The notes beneath the pieces were generated by a model, which was not told the origin of the DNA, searched no databases, and saw nothing but the letters and a program-made list of their open reading frames with translations. This document shows, in pieces, positions 1 through 4,999 of a stretch of DNA of 5,877 bases (its first letter is position 1; every line of letters starts with the position of its first letter). Where the stretch lies: NCBI GenBank assembly GCA_017618495.1, contig JAFZUD010000181.1, positions 1-5,877 of the forward strand, written 5' to 3'. The translations under genes were made by a program, and so were the position numbers. Source of the DNA: Bacilli bacterium (GTDB lineage Bacteria > Bacillota_I > Bacilli_A > RFN20 > CAG-826).

Positions 1-641
1 GCTGCAATGCCGACTATGGTCCAGAGTCCGATGATATCCCGTGGTCACTTGTCCCAGAAAGAAAGATCACCGTCGAAGACGTTAAGTACATCCTTTCTTC
101 CTACTATCAGGGAACTCCATACAACCCATATTCCGCCAAGGATAACCCTCTCAAAGGCAAATATCGTCCAATCGGCATCTGCAGAACCGATGTCATGGCT
201 ATCCTTCAGATCCGTCCATATATGCCAAAAGAGATCGCAGCAGTTGAGTGGCTTTGCTTCGGAAGCAATGCCTTCAATGTTCCGCTTCCTTTATACACCA
301 ATGTCTCCAAGATGCCTGCCTATGTCAGCGCGACAACCGAGACCGTTGACTCCAATAACTTCTATTGGGCCAGCAGAATCTTTGGTGCTCTTGCGGATGC
401 CCATTTCGGAACCTCTGTCATGTTCATCGAGCGTTACCAGAATGCCGTTGCCGCTCTTGGTCACAAGATCCTTAACGAATACGACAACAAGATGATCGAA
501 TCCAAGAAGTTCGACCTCCTTGAAGAGTCTAACGAAGTCATGGCCAAAGCCATCAAAGAAGAGACCAACAAGTATTTAAAACAGGTCCTTCTCGATGCCT
601 GTGCCCATATGAAAAACGGCTACAACCGTTCTGACAACTAG
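1..641 (+). CDS. C69-family dipeptidase (PepD-like), 3' part only
   Basis: This is the C-terminal part of a cytosolic dipeptidase of peptidase family C69 (the PepD/PepDA group of Gram-positive bacteria), which splits dipeptides released from oligopeptide uptake. The open frame enters from the left edge, with the first whole codon at position 3, and gives 212 residues ending in TAG. Family-typical blocks, numbered from the first visible residue, are W14-SLVPERKITVEDVKY, S33-YYQGTPYNPY, Y54-RPIGICR, I68-QIRPYMPKEIAAVEW and N119-FYWASRIFGALADAHF. The family is usually about 470 residues, so roughly the first half is outside the window, including the N-terminal nucleophilic Cys; activity therefore cannot be judged here. 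An ATG at 195 is internal and not a real start. Codons are rich in C-ending forms (AAC, ATC, TAC, GTC), as in the permease at the other end, which hints at good expression. The family call is from recognition of conserved blocks. Confidence 0.9.
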   Translation, partial: CNADYGPESDDIPWSLVPERKITVEDVKYILSSYYQGTPYNPYSAKDNPLKGKYRPIGICRTDVMAILQIRPYMPKEIAAVEWLCFGSNAFNVPLPLYTNVSKMPAYVSATTETVDSNNFYWASRIFGALADAHFGTSVMFIERYQNAVAALGHKILNEYDNKMIESKKFDLLEESNEVMAKAIKEETNKYLKQVLLDACAHMKNGYNRSDN

Positions 642-662
642 TTAGAAATCATCGACAAAAAT

Positions 663-699
663 AAAAATCCACAGCGAATTTGCCGTGGATTTTTTGTTT
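663..699. terminator. bidirectional intrinsic terminator between convergent genes
   Basis: A ten-base-pair stem pairs 663-672 (AAAAATCCAC) with 685-694 (GTGGATTTTT). It continues past one A-C mismatch into a GC/GC pair, around a GAATTT loop. T runs follow the stem on both strands, so it can end the dipeptidase transcript going right and the phosphatase operon going left. The minus-strand stop codon (699-701) lies five bases beyond the stem. Confidence 0.88.
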
Positions 700-1142
700 T
701 AGATGTTTTTGAGGATGTCTTTGCAGCACCTGATGATTTGGCTAAGCGCTTCTTCGTGTCTGCCATCGTACCAAGGGTCAGCGACCTCATGGACAGCTGG
801 GGTGAATTTGAAGATTGGCATATAGATGTGTTTGGTGTCAGGAATTCTCCATAAGGCTAGGTCGAGATTAGATCTATCCATGTAGAAGATGTAATCGGCT
901 TCCGCGTATTCTTCCGCCGTTATCCTTTGGGCGAAATGTCTTTCATAAGGAATACCCGCTCTATCTAAGGCTCTTTTCATTGGAGGATATGTGTCGTTGC
1001 CATATTCCTCATTAGAGACGCCTCTTGAATAGATATGGAATTCGCTTTCTCTTCCTTCCTCTTTGACGAGCTTCTTAAAAACAAATTCCGCGGCTGCGCT
1101 GCGGCAGATGTTTCCGTGGCAAAGAAAGATGACTGTCTTCAT
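699..1142 (-). CDS. low-molecular-weight protein tyrosine phosphatase
   Basis: A cytosolic phosphatase of the LMW-PTP/arsenate-reductase fold, expected to remove phosphate from protein tyrosine (or arginine, as for YwlE). At 147 residues it is the usual family size. The P-loop C-X5-R-S lies at the N terminus: C8 (nucleophile), H9, G10, N11, I12, C13, R14, S15. The general-acid DP loop is A121-D122-P123-W124-Y125, with D122 the catalytic Asp. C8 and C13 match the cysteine pair that can form a protective disulfide in this family. The usual Pro after the CRS motif is Ala here (CRSAAAE). The start ATG overlaps the upstream histidine phosphatase stop as TAATG, and a GAGGG ribosome site lies inside the end of that gene, so translation is probably coupled. 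The natural substrate cannot be told; arsenate reductase is less likely without any ars gene nearby. Confidence 0.92.
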   Translation of the reverse strand: MKTVIFLCHGNICRSAAAEFVFKKLVKEEGRESEFHIYSRGVSNEEYGNDTYPPMKRALDRAGIPYERHFAQRITAEEYAEADYIFYMDRSNLDLALWRIPDTKHIYMPIFKFTPAVHEVADPWYDGRHEEALSQIIRCCKDILKNI

Positions 1143-1873
1143 TAGTGGCGGCCCTCATCGTCAAAACATTCGACATAACGTCCGCTGAAAGATGGTTCTT
1201 CGCCAGCTTCGCGGAGGTGAGAAATATCGCCGAATTGCTGTAAGCGGAATGAAGCGACGCCTTTTCTTCTTTCTTCGGTGATGATGTAAGTGAAACTTGT
1301 TGGATCAGAAATTGAACCTTGGAGGAAAACCCAAGGGGAGCAATTCATAAGATGGGAGAGGATGACGGACTCAACGCCGAAATGACAAACTAAGCAGATT
1401 GTGTCGTGGCTTTGTTTGGTTACTTCGTAATATGTGCTCTTTCTCTTATAGCCATAGGTTTCTAAAAGAGAATCGAATCCATCGCAGACTTCTTTATAGG
1501 TGGCAGGAATAAGGCTTTCTTTGACCCTGGGAACCTCTCTCCAGTTTTCGGTGAGAAGCTCTTTCTCTTTATCAAGGTCTTCTGGGAGATAATCCCAGCA
1601 TCCATATGTCGAAGGAATGGTGACTCTGACATATCCAGGGAAAGGCCCGAATTCCCTAAGCCAAGGGAATGTGGTAGCTTCTTTTCCAAACGCTTCTAAG
1701 ATAGGCTCGGCGGTTTCTTTCGCCCTTCCTAAAGGAGAAACATAGAAATCTTTGATTTCTGGGAAGTTTTTCTTGAGAAAAGAGGCTAAGATCTTAGCTT
1801 CTTTTTTCCCTTTCTCCGTAAGGGTGTCAGGGTTATATATTGGTTCGCCATGGCGGATGATGAGCAGTTTCAT
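1142..1873 (-). CDS. histidine phosphatase superfamily protein (phosphoglycerate mutase-like)
   Basis: A 243-residue member of the histidine phosphatase (branch 1) superfamily, which passes phosphate through a phospho-histidine. The N terminus is M1-KLLIIRHGEP with the RHG catalytic motif R7-H8-G9. Further expected residues are R50 in S46-PLGRAKETA, acid/base E74 in W71-LREF, and the second catalytic His H164 in C163-HFGVES. The protein is somewhat longer than minimal members, with a helical insertion around 95-155 and a C-terminal tail. I chose the ATG at 1871-1873. It gives the canonical MKLLIIRHGEP start, has AGAAGG eight bases upstream, and lies just after a promoter. A 15-codon extension to a TTG would begin upstream of the predicted transcription start. 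It is first in an operon with the LMW-PTP. The substrate is unknown: the superfamily includes sugar-phosphate, nucleotide-pathway and protein phosphatases. Confidence 0.9.
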   Translation of the reverse strand: MKLLIIRHGEPIYNPDTLTEKGKKEAKILASFLKKNFPEIKDFYVSPLGRAKETAEPILEAFGKEATTFPWLREFGPFPGYVRVTIPSTYGCWDYLPEDLDKEKELLTENWREVPRVKESLIPATYKEVCDGFDSLLETYGYKRKSTYYEVTKQSHDTICLVCHFGVESVILSHLMNCSPWVFLQGSISDPTSFTYIITEERRKGVASFRLQQFGDISHLREAGEEPSFSGRYVECFDDEGRH

Positions 1874-1881
1874 TTCAAAAG

Positions 1882-1887
1882 CCTTCT
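1882..1887 (-). promoter_or_regulatory. Shine-Dalgarno site fixing the histidine phosphatase start
   Basis: The minus strand reads AGAAGG, then eight bases, then the ATG at 1873. This spacing supports that start over the in-frame upstream TTG at 1918. Confidence 0.7.
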
Positions 1888-1900
1888 CTGTACCTAATGA

Positions 1901-1929
1901 AAGATAATCGAAAAGCAACTATATTTCAA
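1901..1929 (-). promoter_or_regulatory. promoter of the two-phosphatase operon
   Basis: On the minus strand, TTGAAA (plus 1924-1929, five of six -35 bases) is followed by exactly 17 bases and TATCTT (plus 1901-1906, four of six -10 bases). Transcription would start near 1894, giving a leader of about 20 bases that contains the AGAAGG site. Confidence 0.6.
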
Positions 1930-1977
1930 TTTTTCCGCTAAGAAATGTTTTATATAAAACAAACCCTTTAAAAGTAA

Positions 1978-2006
1978 TTGACAAACCTCGTCCGTTTCAT
2001 TAATAT
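1978..2006 (+). promoter_or_regulatory. promoter of tRNA-Ala
   Basis: A perfect -35 box TTGACA (1978-1983) is followed by a 17-base spacer and TAATAT (2001-2006). Transcription would start near 2013, about 25 bases before the mature tRNA. It lies back-to-back with the phosphatase promoter. Confidence 0.75.
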
Positions 2007-2037
2007 CATTCGTGCGCTAAAAAGCGTAACAATCCCT

Positions 2038-2113
2038 GGGTCTTTAGCTCAGCTGGGAGAGCGCCTCCATGGCATGGAGGAGGTCGAGAGTTCGAGCCTC
2101 TTAAGATCCACCA
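2038..2113 (+). tRNA. tRNA-Ala(GGC)
   Basis: A full cloverleaf of 76 nt. The acceptor stem GGGTCTT/AAGATCC carries the G3-U70 wobble pair that marks alanine tRNA. The D stem is GCTC/GAGC. The anticodon stem CCTCC/GGAGG has loop ATGGCAT, with anticodon GGC reading GCC and GCU. The T arm has GAGAG/CTCTT with loop TTCGAGC. Discriminator A and an encoded CCA end the gene. It has its own promoter and terminator, so it is a single-gene unit. Confidence 0.97.
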
Positions 2114-2123
2114 GATTGAAACT

Positions 2124-2149
2124 AACGGGTCAAAATGACCCGTTTTTTT
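2124..2149 (+). terminator. intrinsic terminator after tRNA-Ala
   Basis: A perfect nine-base-pair stem, AACGGGTCA (2124-2132) with TGACCCGTT (2136-2144), has a three-base AAA loop and a run of seven T (2143-2149). It should insulate the oxidoreductase from tRNA transcription. Confidence 0.92.
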
Positions 2150-2162
2150 GTGCTTTCTTCTA

Positions 2163-2168
2163 TATAAT
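2163..2168 (+). promoter_or_regulatory. -10 box directly upstream of the oxidoreductase start
   Basis: A perfect TATAAT ends seven bases before the ATG at 2176, so transcription would begin at or one base before the start codon. No good -35 hexamer is seen, because the region at 15-18 bases upstream is the terminator T run. Only a weak AGGG three bases before the ATG could serve as a ribosome site. This suggests a leaderless mRNA. Confidence 0.5.
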
Positions 2169-2175
2169 AGGGAAT

Positions 2176-3132
2176 ATGGAAAAGTTCCGTTGGTGTTTTA
2201 TCGGCGTTGGAGGCTTGTCTAACCGCGTGGCTAAACAGCTTCTTCCTTCAGGCCGTCATGAGATCGTTTCTTGCTACCGCAGGAACAAGGCGAAGAACGA
2301 AGAATGGGCTAAGAAGTTCAATTCAAAAGCCTATGATTCTGCTAAAGAGGCTATTCTCGCCCCAGGCGTTGATGCTGTTTATGTCGTAACCCCACATAGC
2401 AACCATCTCGAATACGCGAAGCTCGCTCTTTCTTTAGGCAAGCCTGTTCTCGTTGAGAAACCTTTCGCTGTCTCAGAGAAAGAAGCCAAAGAACTTTTTG
2501 AATACGCGAAAGAAAAGAACCTATATATCAGCGAAGCGATGTGGACGTTCTATTCGCCGGTTGGTCAGAAGGTTATCGAATGGGTCCGCAGCGGTCGTTT
2601 AGGAAAGATAACCAAGGCCGAAGGCGCCTTTAAGGTTCCTCTGTGTGCTAGAGATAGAAAAATCGATCCTAACCGGGCTGGCGGAGCTTTGCTCGACTTA
2701 GGTGTTTATCCAATGACCTATATGTACCGGTGCTTTGGAAAACCTAAGAGCATGAAGTGTTTCCCATGCATAAAAAATGGTGTTGATTACCATGAGACCA
2801 TAGAACTGCAATACGATGGCTTCACTGCCCATGTTTTAGCGGGTTTTGATGGCCTTCTGTACAAGAATTACGCAGTTTTTGCTGGGGAAAATGGAATTTT
2901 GAAGGTTCCTGAAGCTCATAGAACATGGCATGCCTATATCAAAACAAAAGAGGGAACCGAACATTGTCGATTCCCAACTTCGTATCTTCATGAATTCGAT
3001 GTCGTTTCCGAGGATATCAAGGCTCACAAACTAGAAAGTGAACTTGTTCCTCATCAATCGACGCTCGATGTCTTATCTATGATGGATGAATGCCGCAAAC
3101 AGATGGGTGTCATCTATCCGTTCGAGAAGTAA
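2176..3132 (+). CDS. Gfo/Idh/MocA-family NAD(P)-dependent oxidoreductase
   Basis: A 318-residue cytosolic dehydrogenase of the Gfo/Idh/MocA family, which usually oxidises or reduces sugars, inositols or related diols with NAD(P). The N-terminal Rossmann fold begins C7-FIGVGGLSNRVAKQL, with the dinucleotide-binding glycines at 10-13. The nicotinamide-site motif is V93-EKPFAVS, with E94-K95-P96. The C-terminal domain carries G169-GALLDLGVYPM, with D174 and Y178. The EKP plus DLGVY pattern resembles the dihydrodiol/xylose dehydrogenase-like branch, where Lys and Tyr form the active site. The ATG at 2176 places the Rossmann motif at its usual N-terminal position. A longer frame opening at a TTG at 1978 runs through the tRNA and is an artefact. 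The gene has a -10 box right before the ATG and no clear ribosome site. Its stop codon touches that of the esterase. The substrate is unknown. Confidence 0.9.
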   Translation: MEKFRWCFIGVGGLSNRVAKQLLPSGRHEIVSCYRRNKAKNEEWAKKFNSKAYDSAKEAILAPGVDAVYVVTPHSNHLEYAKLALSLGKPVLVEKPFAVSEKEAKELFEYAKEKNLYISEAMWTFYSPVGQKVIEWVRSGRLGKITKAEGAFKVPLCARDRKIDPNRAGGALLDLGVYPMTYMYRCFGKPKSMKCFPCIKNGVDYHETIELQYDGFTAHVLAGFDGLLYKNYAVFAGENGILKVPEAHRTWHAYIKTKEGTEHCRFPTSYLHEFDVVSEDIKAHKLESELVPHQSTLDVLSMMDECRKQMGVIYPFEK

Positions 3133-3996
3133 TTAATCTTGGATTGCTAAGCCGCAGCTCTTGAAGAACTCGGCAGCCTCATCAACCCATGTAGCGTTCT
3201 CAGCTGGAATGCCCTTAAGCTTTTCGGCATTGAAGGAATTGATATCTCCAGAAGCCGTTCCATGCGCGCCATGAGGATAGACGATGCATTTATTCTTAAC
3301 GCCTTTCGCGGTCAAACACTTAGATAGGTATTCGCTTTGCTGAGGCTCGATGGTCGTGTCTTCGGCCGTCGTCCAAATAAAGGAAGGCGGGAAGTCTTTG
3401 GTGACACGATTTTCGAGGGAAACTTCCTTCTCCAAGTACTTATTGTTACCGGTAAGGAACATGAAAGTGTATTGCGAACCCTGGGATTTTCCTTGGGAAG
3501 TGACCACAGGATAGGAGAAACAGCAGGCTTTGATACGTGGTTCAACCTTAAGATATTGAGGGACTAAGACCTTCTCATCTTCGGTTCTAGAGGCCAACAT
3601 ACCGGCTAAATGACCGCCTGCGGAGAAGCCAATAACGGCGATTTGCTCTGGATCAGAGAAGAATGAAGCGGCTTTCTTATAGATATAAAGAAGAGCCATC
3701 ATCGCTTCTTTTAGCTGGGTTGGGTGGCAAACACCATCCTCATCAGTTGAGTATTCAAGCCAGAAAGCGTTGTAGCCTTTTTGGAGGAAACGGAGGGCTA
3801 CTGGCTCACCTTCACGGTAAGAAACCCAGTGATATCCTCCTCCTGGAATAATGAGAACCATTGGCCTAAGACGTTTGCCTATCTGCAAAACACGAGGATT
3901 CTCCTGATCGAAGAATAACCCGTGAAGGTATCCTTTTGCGTTCTTTTCGCGAGGAAGCCCGAAATAGGCGTAAAGGTCAATATTTGTAGTTTTCAT
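3133..3996 (-). CDS. alpha/beta-hydrolase, acetyl-esterase/lipase-like
   Basis: A 287-residue alpha/beta-hydrolase of the esterase group related to bacterial acetyl-xylan or feruloyl esterases and carboxylesterases. The oxyanion-hole loop is I50-PGGGYHWVSYREGEP. The nucleophile elbow is G123-F-S-A-G127 with S125. The likely acid is D213 in T209-TAEDTTI and the likely base is H245 in P241-HGAHG. There is no signal peptide, so it probably acts in the cytosol on small esters, such as acetylated oligosaccharides taken up by the cell; this role is inference. The start ATG (minus, at 3996) has no Shine-Dalgarno site. An extended -10 box lies seven bases upstream, suggesting a leaderless mRNA. Its TAA abuts the oxidoreductase TAA on the other strand, with no terminator between them. 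A peptidase of the same fold cannot be excluded. Confidence 0.88.
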   Translation of the reverse strand: MKTTNIDLYAYFGLPREKNAKGYLHGLFFDQENPRVLQIGKRLRPMVLIIPGGGYHWVSYREGEPVALRFLQKGYNAFWLEYSTDEDGVCHPTQLKEAMMALLYIYKKAASFFSDPEQIAVIGFSAGGHLAGMLASRTEDEKVLVPQYLKVEPRIKACCFSYPVVTSQGKSQGSQYTFMFLTGNNKYLEKEVSLENRVTKDFPPSFIWTTAEDTTIEPQQSEYLSKCLTAKGVKNKCIVYPHGAHGTASGDINSFNAEKLKGIPAENATWVDEAAEFFKSCGLAIQD

Positions 3997-4003
3997 AGAT
4001 ACT

Positions 4004-4012
4004 ATTATCGCA
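4004..4012 (-). promoter_or_regulatory. extended -10 promoter of the esterase
   Basis: The minus strand reads TGC-GATAAT, an extended -10 element (TGn plus a hexamer with five of six matches) with no clear -35. It ends seven bases before the esterase ATG, so transcription would begin at or next to the start codon. Confidence 0.5.
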
Positions 4013-4032
4013 AACTACAGGGACAAAACCAT

Positions 4033-4060
4033 ATGAAAACCCATAGTTACTTAATATAAT
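4033..4060 (+). promoter_or_regulatory. promoter of the tRNA-Leu/tRNA-Arg unit
   Basis: A perfect TATAAT (4055-4060) is preceded at 16 bases by ATGAAA (4033-4038, four of six -35 bases). Transcription would start near 4067, about five bases before the mature tRNA-Leu. It faces away from the esterase promoter within the same 75-bp spacer. Confidence 0.65.
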
Positions 4061-4071
4061 TACATACACGT

Positions 4072-4155
4072 GCGCTGGTGGCGGAATGGTATACGCTCTA
4101 GTCTCAGAAGCTAGTGGGGCAACCCATACGAGTTCAAGTCTCGTCCAGCGCACCA
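4072..4155 (+). tRNA. tRNA-Leu(CAG)
   Basis: A class II tRNA of 84 nt. The acceptor stem is GCGCTGG/CCAGCGC and the D stem GCG/CGC. The anticodon stem CTAGT/GCTAG (one G-U) has loop CTCAGAA, with anticodon CAG reading CUG. The long variable arm TGGG-GCAA-CCCA is typical of leucine. The T arm is ACGAG/CTCGT with loop TTCAAGT. Discriminator A and CCA are encoded. The tRNA-Arg begins four bases after it, so the two are cotranscribed. Confidence 0.97.
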
Positions 4156-4159
4156 AGCT

Positions 4160-4236
4160 GTGTCCGTAGCTCAGCTGGATAGAGTACAGACCTCCGAAGT
4201 CTGCGGTCAGGAGTTCGAATCCCCTCGGACACGCCA
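4160..4236 (+). tRNA. tRNA-Arg(CCG)
   Basis: A cloverleaf of 77 nt. The acceptor stem is GTGTCCG/CGGACAC and the D stem GCTC/GAGT. The anticodon stem CAGAC/GTCTG has loop CTCCGAA, with anticodon CCG reading CGG. The T loop is TTCGAAT, with discriminator G and encoded CCA. The T stem AGGAG/CCCCT has one A-C mismatch at the 52-62 position; all other stems pair. It is the second gene of a two-tRNA unit. Confidence 0.94.
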
Positions 4237-4247
4237 ATAAAAACATG

Positions 4248-4283
4248 ATCCAGGCCCTAAAATGGCTTGGATTTTTTATTTTT
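4248..4283 (+). terminator. intrinsic terminator after the tRNA pair
   Basis: A nine-base-pair stem, ATCCAGGCC (4248-4256) with GGCTTGGAT (4264-4272), contains one G-U pair and a seven-base loop. It is followed by T-rich sequence (4272-4283, interrupted by one A). Confidence 0.88.
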
Positions 4284-4344
4284 AGCTAAATTTTTGAGTT
4301 TTAGTAACAAGTCAGCAATTATCGTTATAAAAAATGAACAAAAG

Positions 4345-4356
4345 TCTATTAATAGA
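4345..4356. repeat. 12-bp perfect palindrome upstream of the TetR gene
   Basis: TCTATTAATAGA is its own reverse complement. It lies in the AT-rich stretch between the tRNA terminator and the TetR gene, just upstream of the candidate -35 box. It could be an operator, but AT-rich palindromes of this length arise easily by chance. The rest of 4284-4406 shows only the candidate promoter. Confidence 0.35.
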
Positions 4357-4364
4357 AAAAAGTA

Positions 4365-4400
4365 TTGTAATAAACCGCGTATTTAGTACACTTTTAACGT
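4365..4400 (+). promoter_or_regulatory. candidate promoter of the TetR gene
   Basis: TTGTAA (4365-4370) is followed by 16 bases and TACACT (4387-4392), each with four of six consensus bases; this would start transcription near 4399 with a leader of about eight bases. Alternatively, a TAnnnT hexamer (TAACGT, 4395-4400) ends six bases before the ATG. Either way there is no room for a ribosome site, and none is seen in ACCCCT before the start. Two GTAC half-sites (4386-4389 and 4399-4402) flank the -10 region. Confidence 0.4.
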
Positions 4401-4406
4401 ACCCCT

Positions 4407-4973
4407 ATGAGAACGACTGACAGAAGGTTCATAAAAACCGAAAAAATCATCTTCAATTCGATGGTGGATCTGCTCCAAAAGAGTGATCCTGAGTCTTTGC
4501 TCATCGATGACCTCGTCAACGAGGCGGATATCAACAAATCAACCTTCTATCTCCATTACCAATCATTGGACCAGCTAATCTCCGCGATTGAGGACCGTCT
4601 TATTGCCGGAGTCTCTTCCGTTCTTTATGGAGTAGGGGAGAGTGGTTCGCTTGAAGAGGTGTTCAAAGCCTTAATCGATTGGATTCTCGAAAACAAAAAG
4701 ATGGCGAACGCTGTCCTTCGCTCATCCACATATAGGTTCAACGAGAAGATTGAGAACCTCGTTAAACAATTTTTGAAACCTCTAAAACCTCTTAAAAGGA
4801 ATAAGATCGCCGACGAGAATGCCTTTAAGCAGGGGGCTTTCGTCCAGGCCGAAGTCGCTATACTTCGTATTTGGATAATGGATGGTTGCCATTTTGACCG
4901 TGATGTCATCCTCAACCAATGCCTTTCAGTTGCCAAAGATAGTTACTTTGCTGATTTGCTAAAGAATTGTTAA
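4407..4973 (+). CDS. TetR/AcrR-family transcriptional regulator
   Basis: A 188-residue one-component DNA-binding regulator, the usual TetR size. Helix 1 is around residues 6-25 (DRRFIKTEKIIFNSMVDLLQ). The helix-turn-helix spans about 29-52 with recognition segment S45-TFYLHYQSLDQL, the most conserved TetR signature. The rest is a helical ligand-binding and dimer domain, including W92 and W156, with no recognisable ligand-specific motif. Its style resembles the small, divergent Bacillota TetR proteins (DhaS-like group). It sits 138 bp upstream of a sugar permease on the same strand. The spacer has palindromic sites, so control of the permease, of itself, or of both is plausible; this is inference. 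The ATG is the only sensible start, and it lacks a ribosome site and may be leaderless or nearly so. Confidence 0.88.
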   Translation: MRTTDRRFIKTEKIIFNSMVDLLQKSDPESLLIDDLVNEADINKSTFYLHYQSLDQLISAIEDRLIAGVSSVLYGVGESGSLEEVFKALIDWILENKKMANAVLRSSTYRFNEKIENLVKQFLKPLKPLKRNKIADENAFKQGAFVQAEVAILRIWIMDGCHFDRDVILNQCLSVAKDSYFADLLKNC

Positions 4974-4985
4974 GAATTCACCAAA

Positions 4986-4999
4986 AGAAAGCGCTTAGA
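4986..4999. promoter_or_regulatory. cre-like (CcpA/LacI-family) operator
   Basis: AGAAAGCGCTTAGA matches eight of the ten fixed positions of the Bacillota cre consensus TGWNANCGNTNWCA, including the central CG and the AAGCGCTT symmetric core. It lies just after the TetR stop and about 85-100 bases upstream of the predicted permease transcription start, as would fit carbon-catabolite or LacI-type control of a sugar transporter. Its distance from the promoter is larger than for simple repression. Confidence 0.5.

Noticed and set aside
7..495. 162-codon plus-strand frame overlapping the dipeptidase
   Set aside because: Ser/Pro/Arg-rich out-of-frame shadow. The other frame matches the C69 dipeptidase family throughout.
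1874..1918. 15-residue extension of the histidine phosphatase from a TTG
   Set aside because: It begins upstream of the predicted transcription start and shifts the RHG motif from its usual N-terminal place. The ATG at 1873 has a well-spaced AGAAGG.
1978..2175. N-terminal extension of the oxidoreductase from a TTG
   Set aside because: The TTG is the -35 box of the tRNA promoter, and the extension reads through the tRNA and its terminator. The Rossmann motif starts correctly from the ATG at 2176.
3216..3243. AATGCC/GGCATT stem as a possible terminator for the oxidoreductase
   Set aside because: Only six pairs, a long loop and no T run, and it lies within the esterase coding sequence.
4069..4076. 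CGTGCGCT shared with the tRNA-Ala leader (2011-2018), as a sign of tRNA-gene recombination
   Set aside because: A single eight-base match, half of it inside a tRNA acceptor stem; it is too short to mean anything.
3977..4246. 89-codon minus-strand frame across the tRNA-Leu and tRNA-Arg genes
   Set aside because: It is antisense to two convincing tRNAs. Its peptide (RWTRLELVWVAPLASETRA) is the typical artefact made by translating the reverse of such tRNAs.
4625..4936. Minus-strand frame inside the TetR gene
   Set aside because: Shadow opposite a recognisable TetR protein, with no initiation signals.
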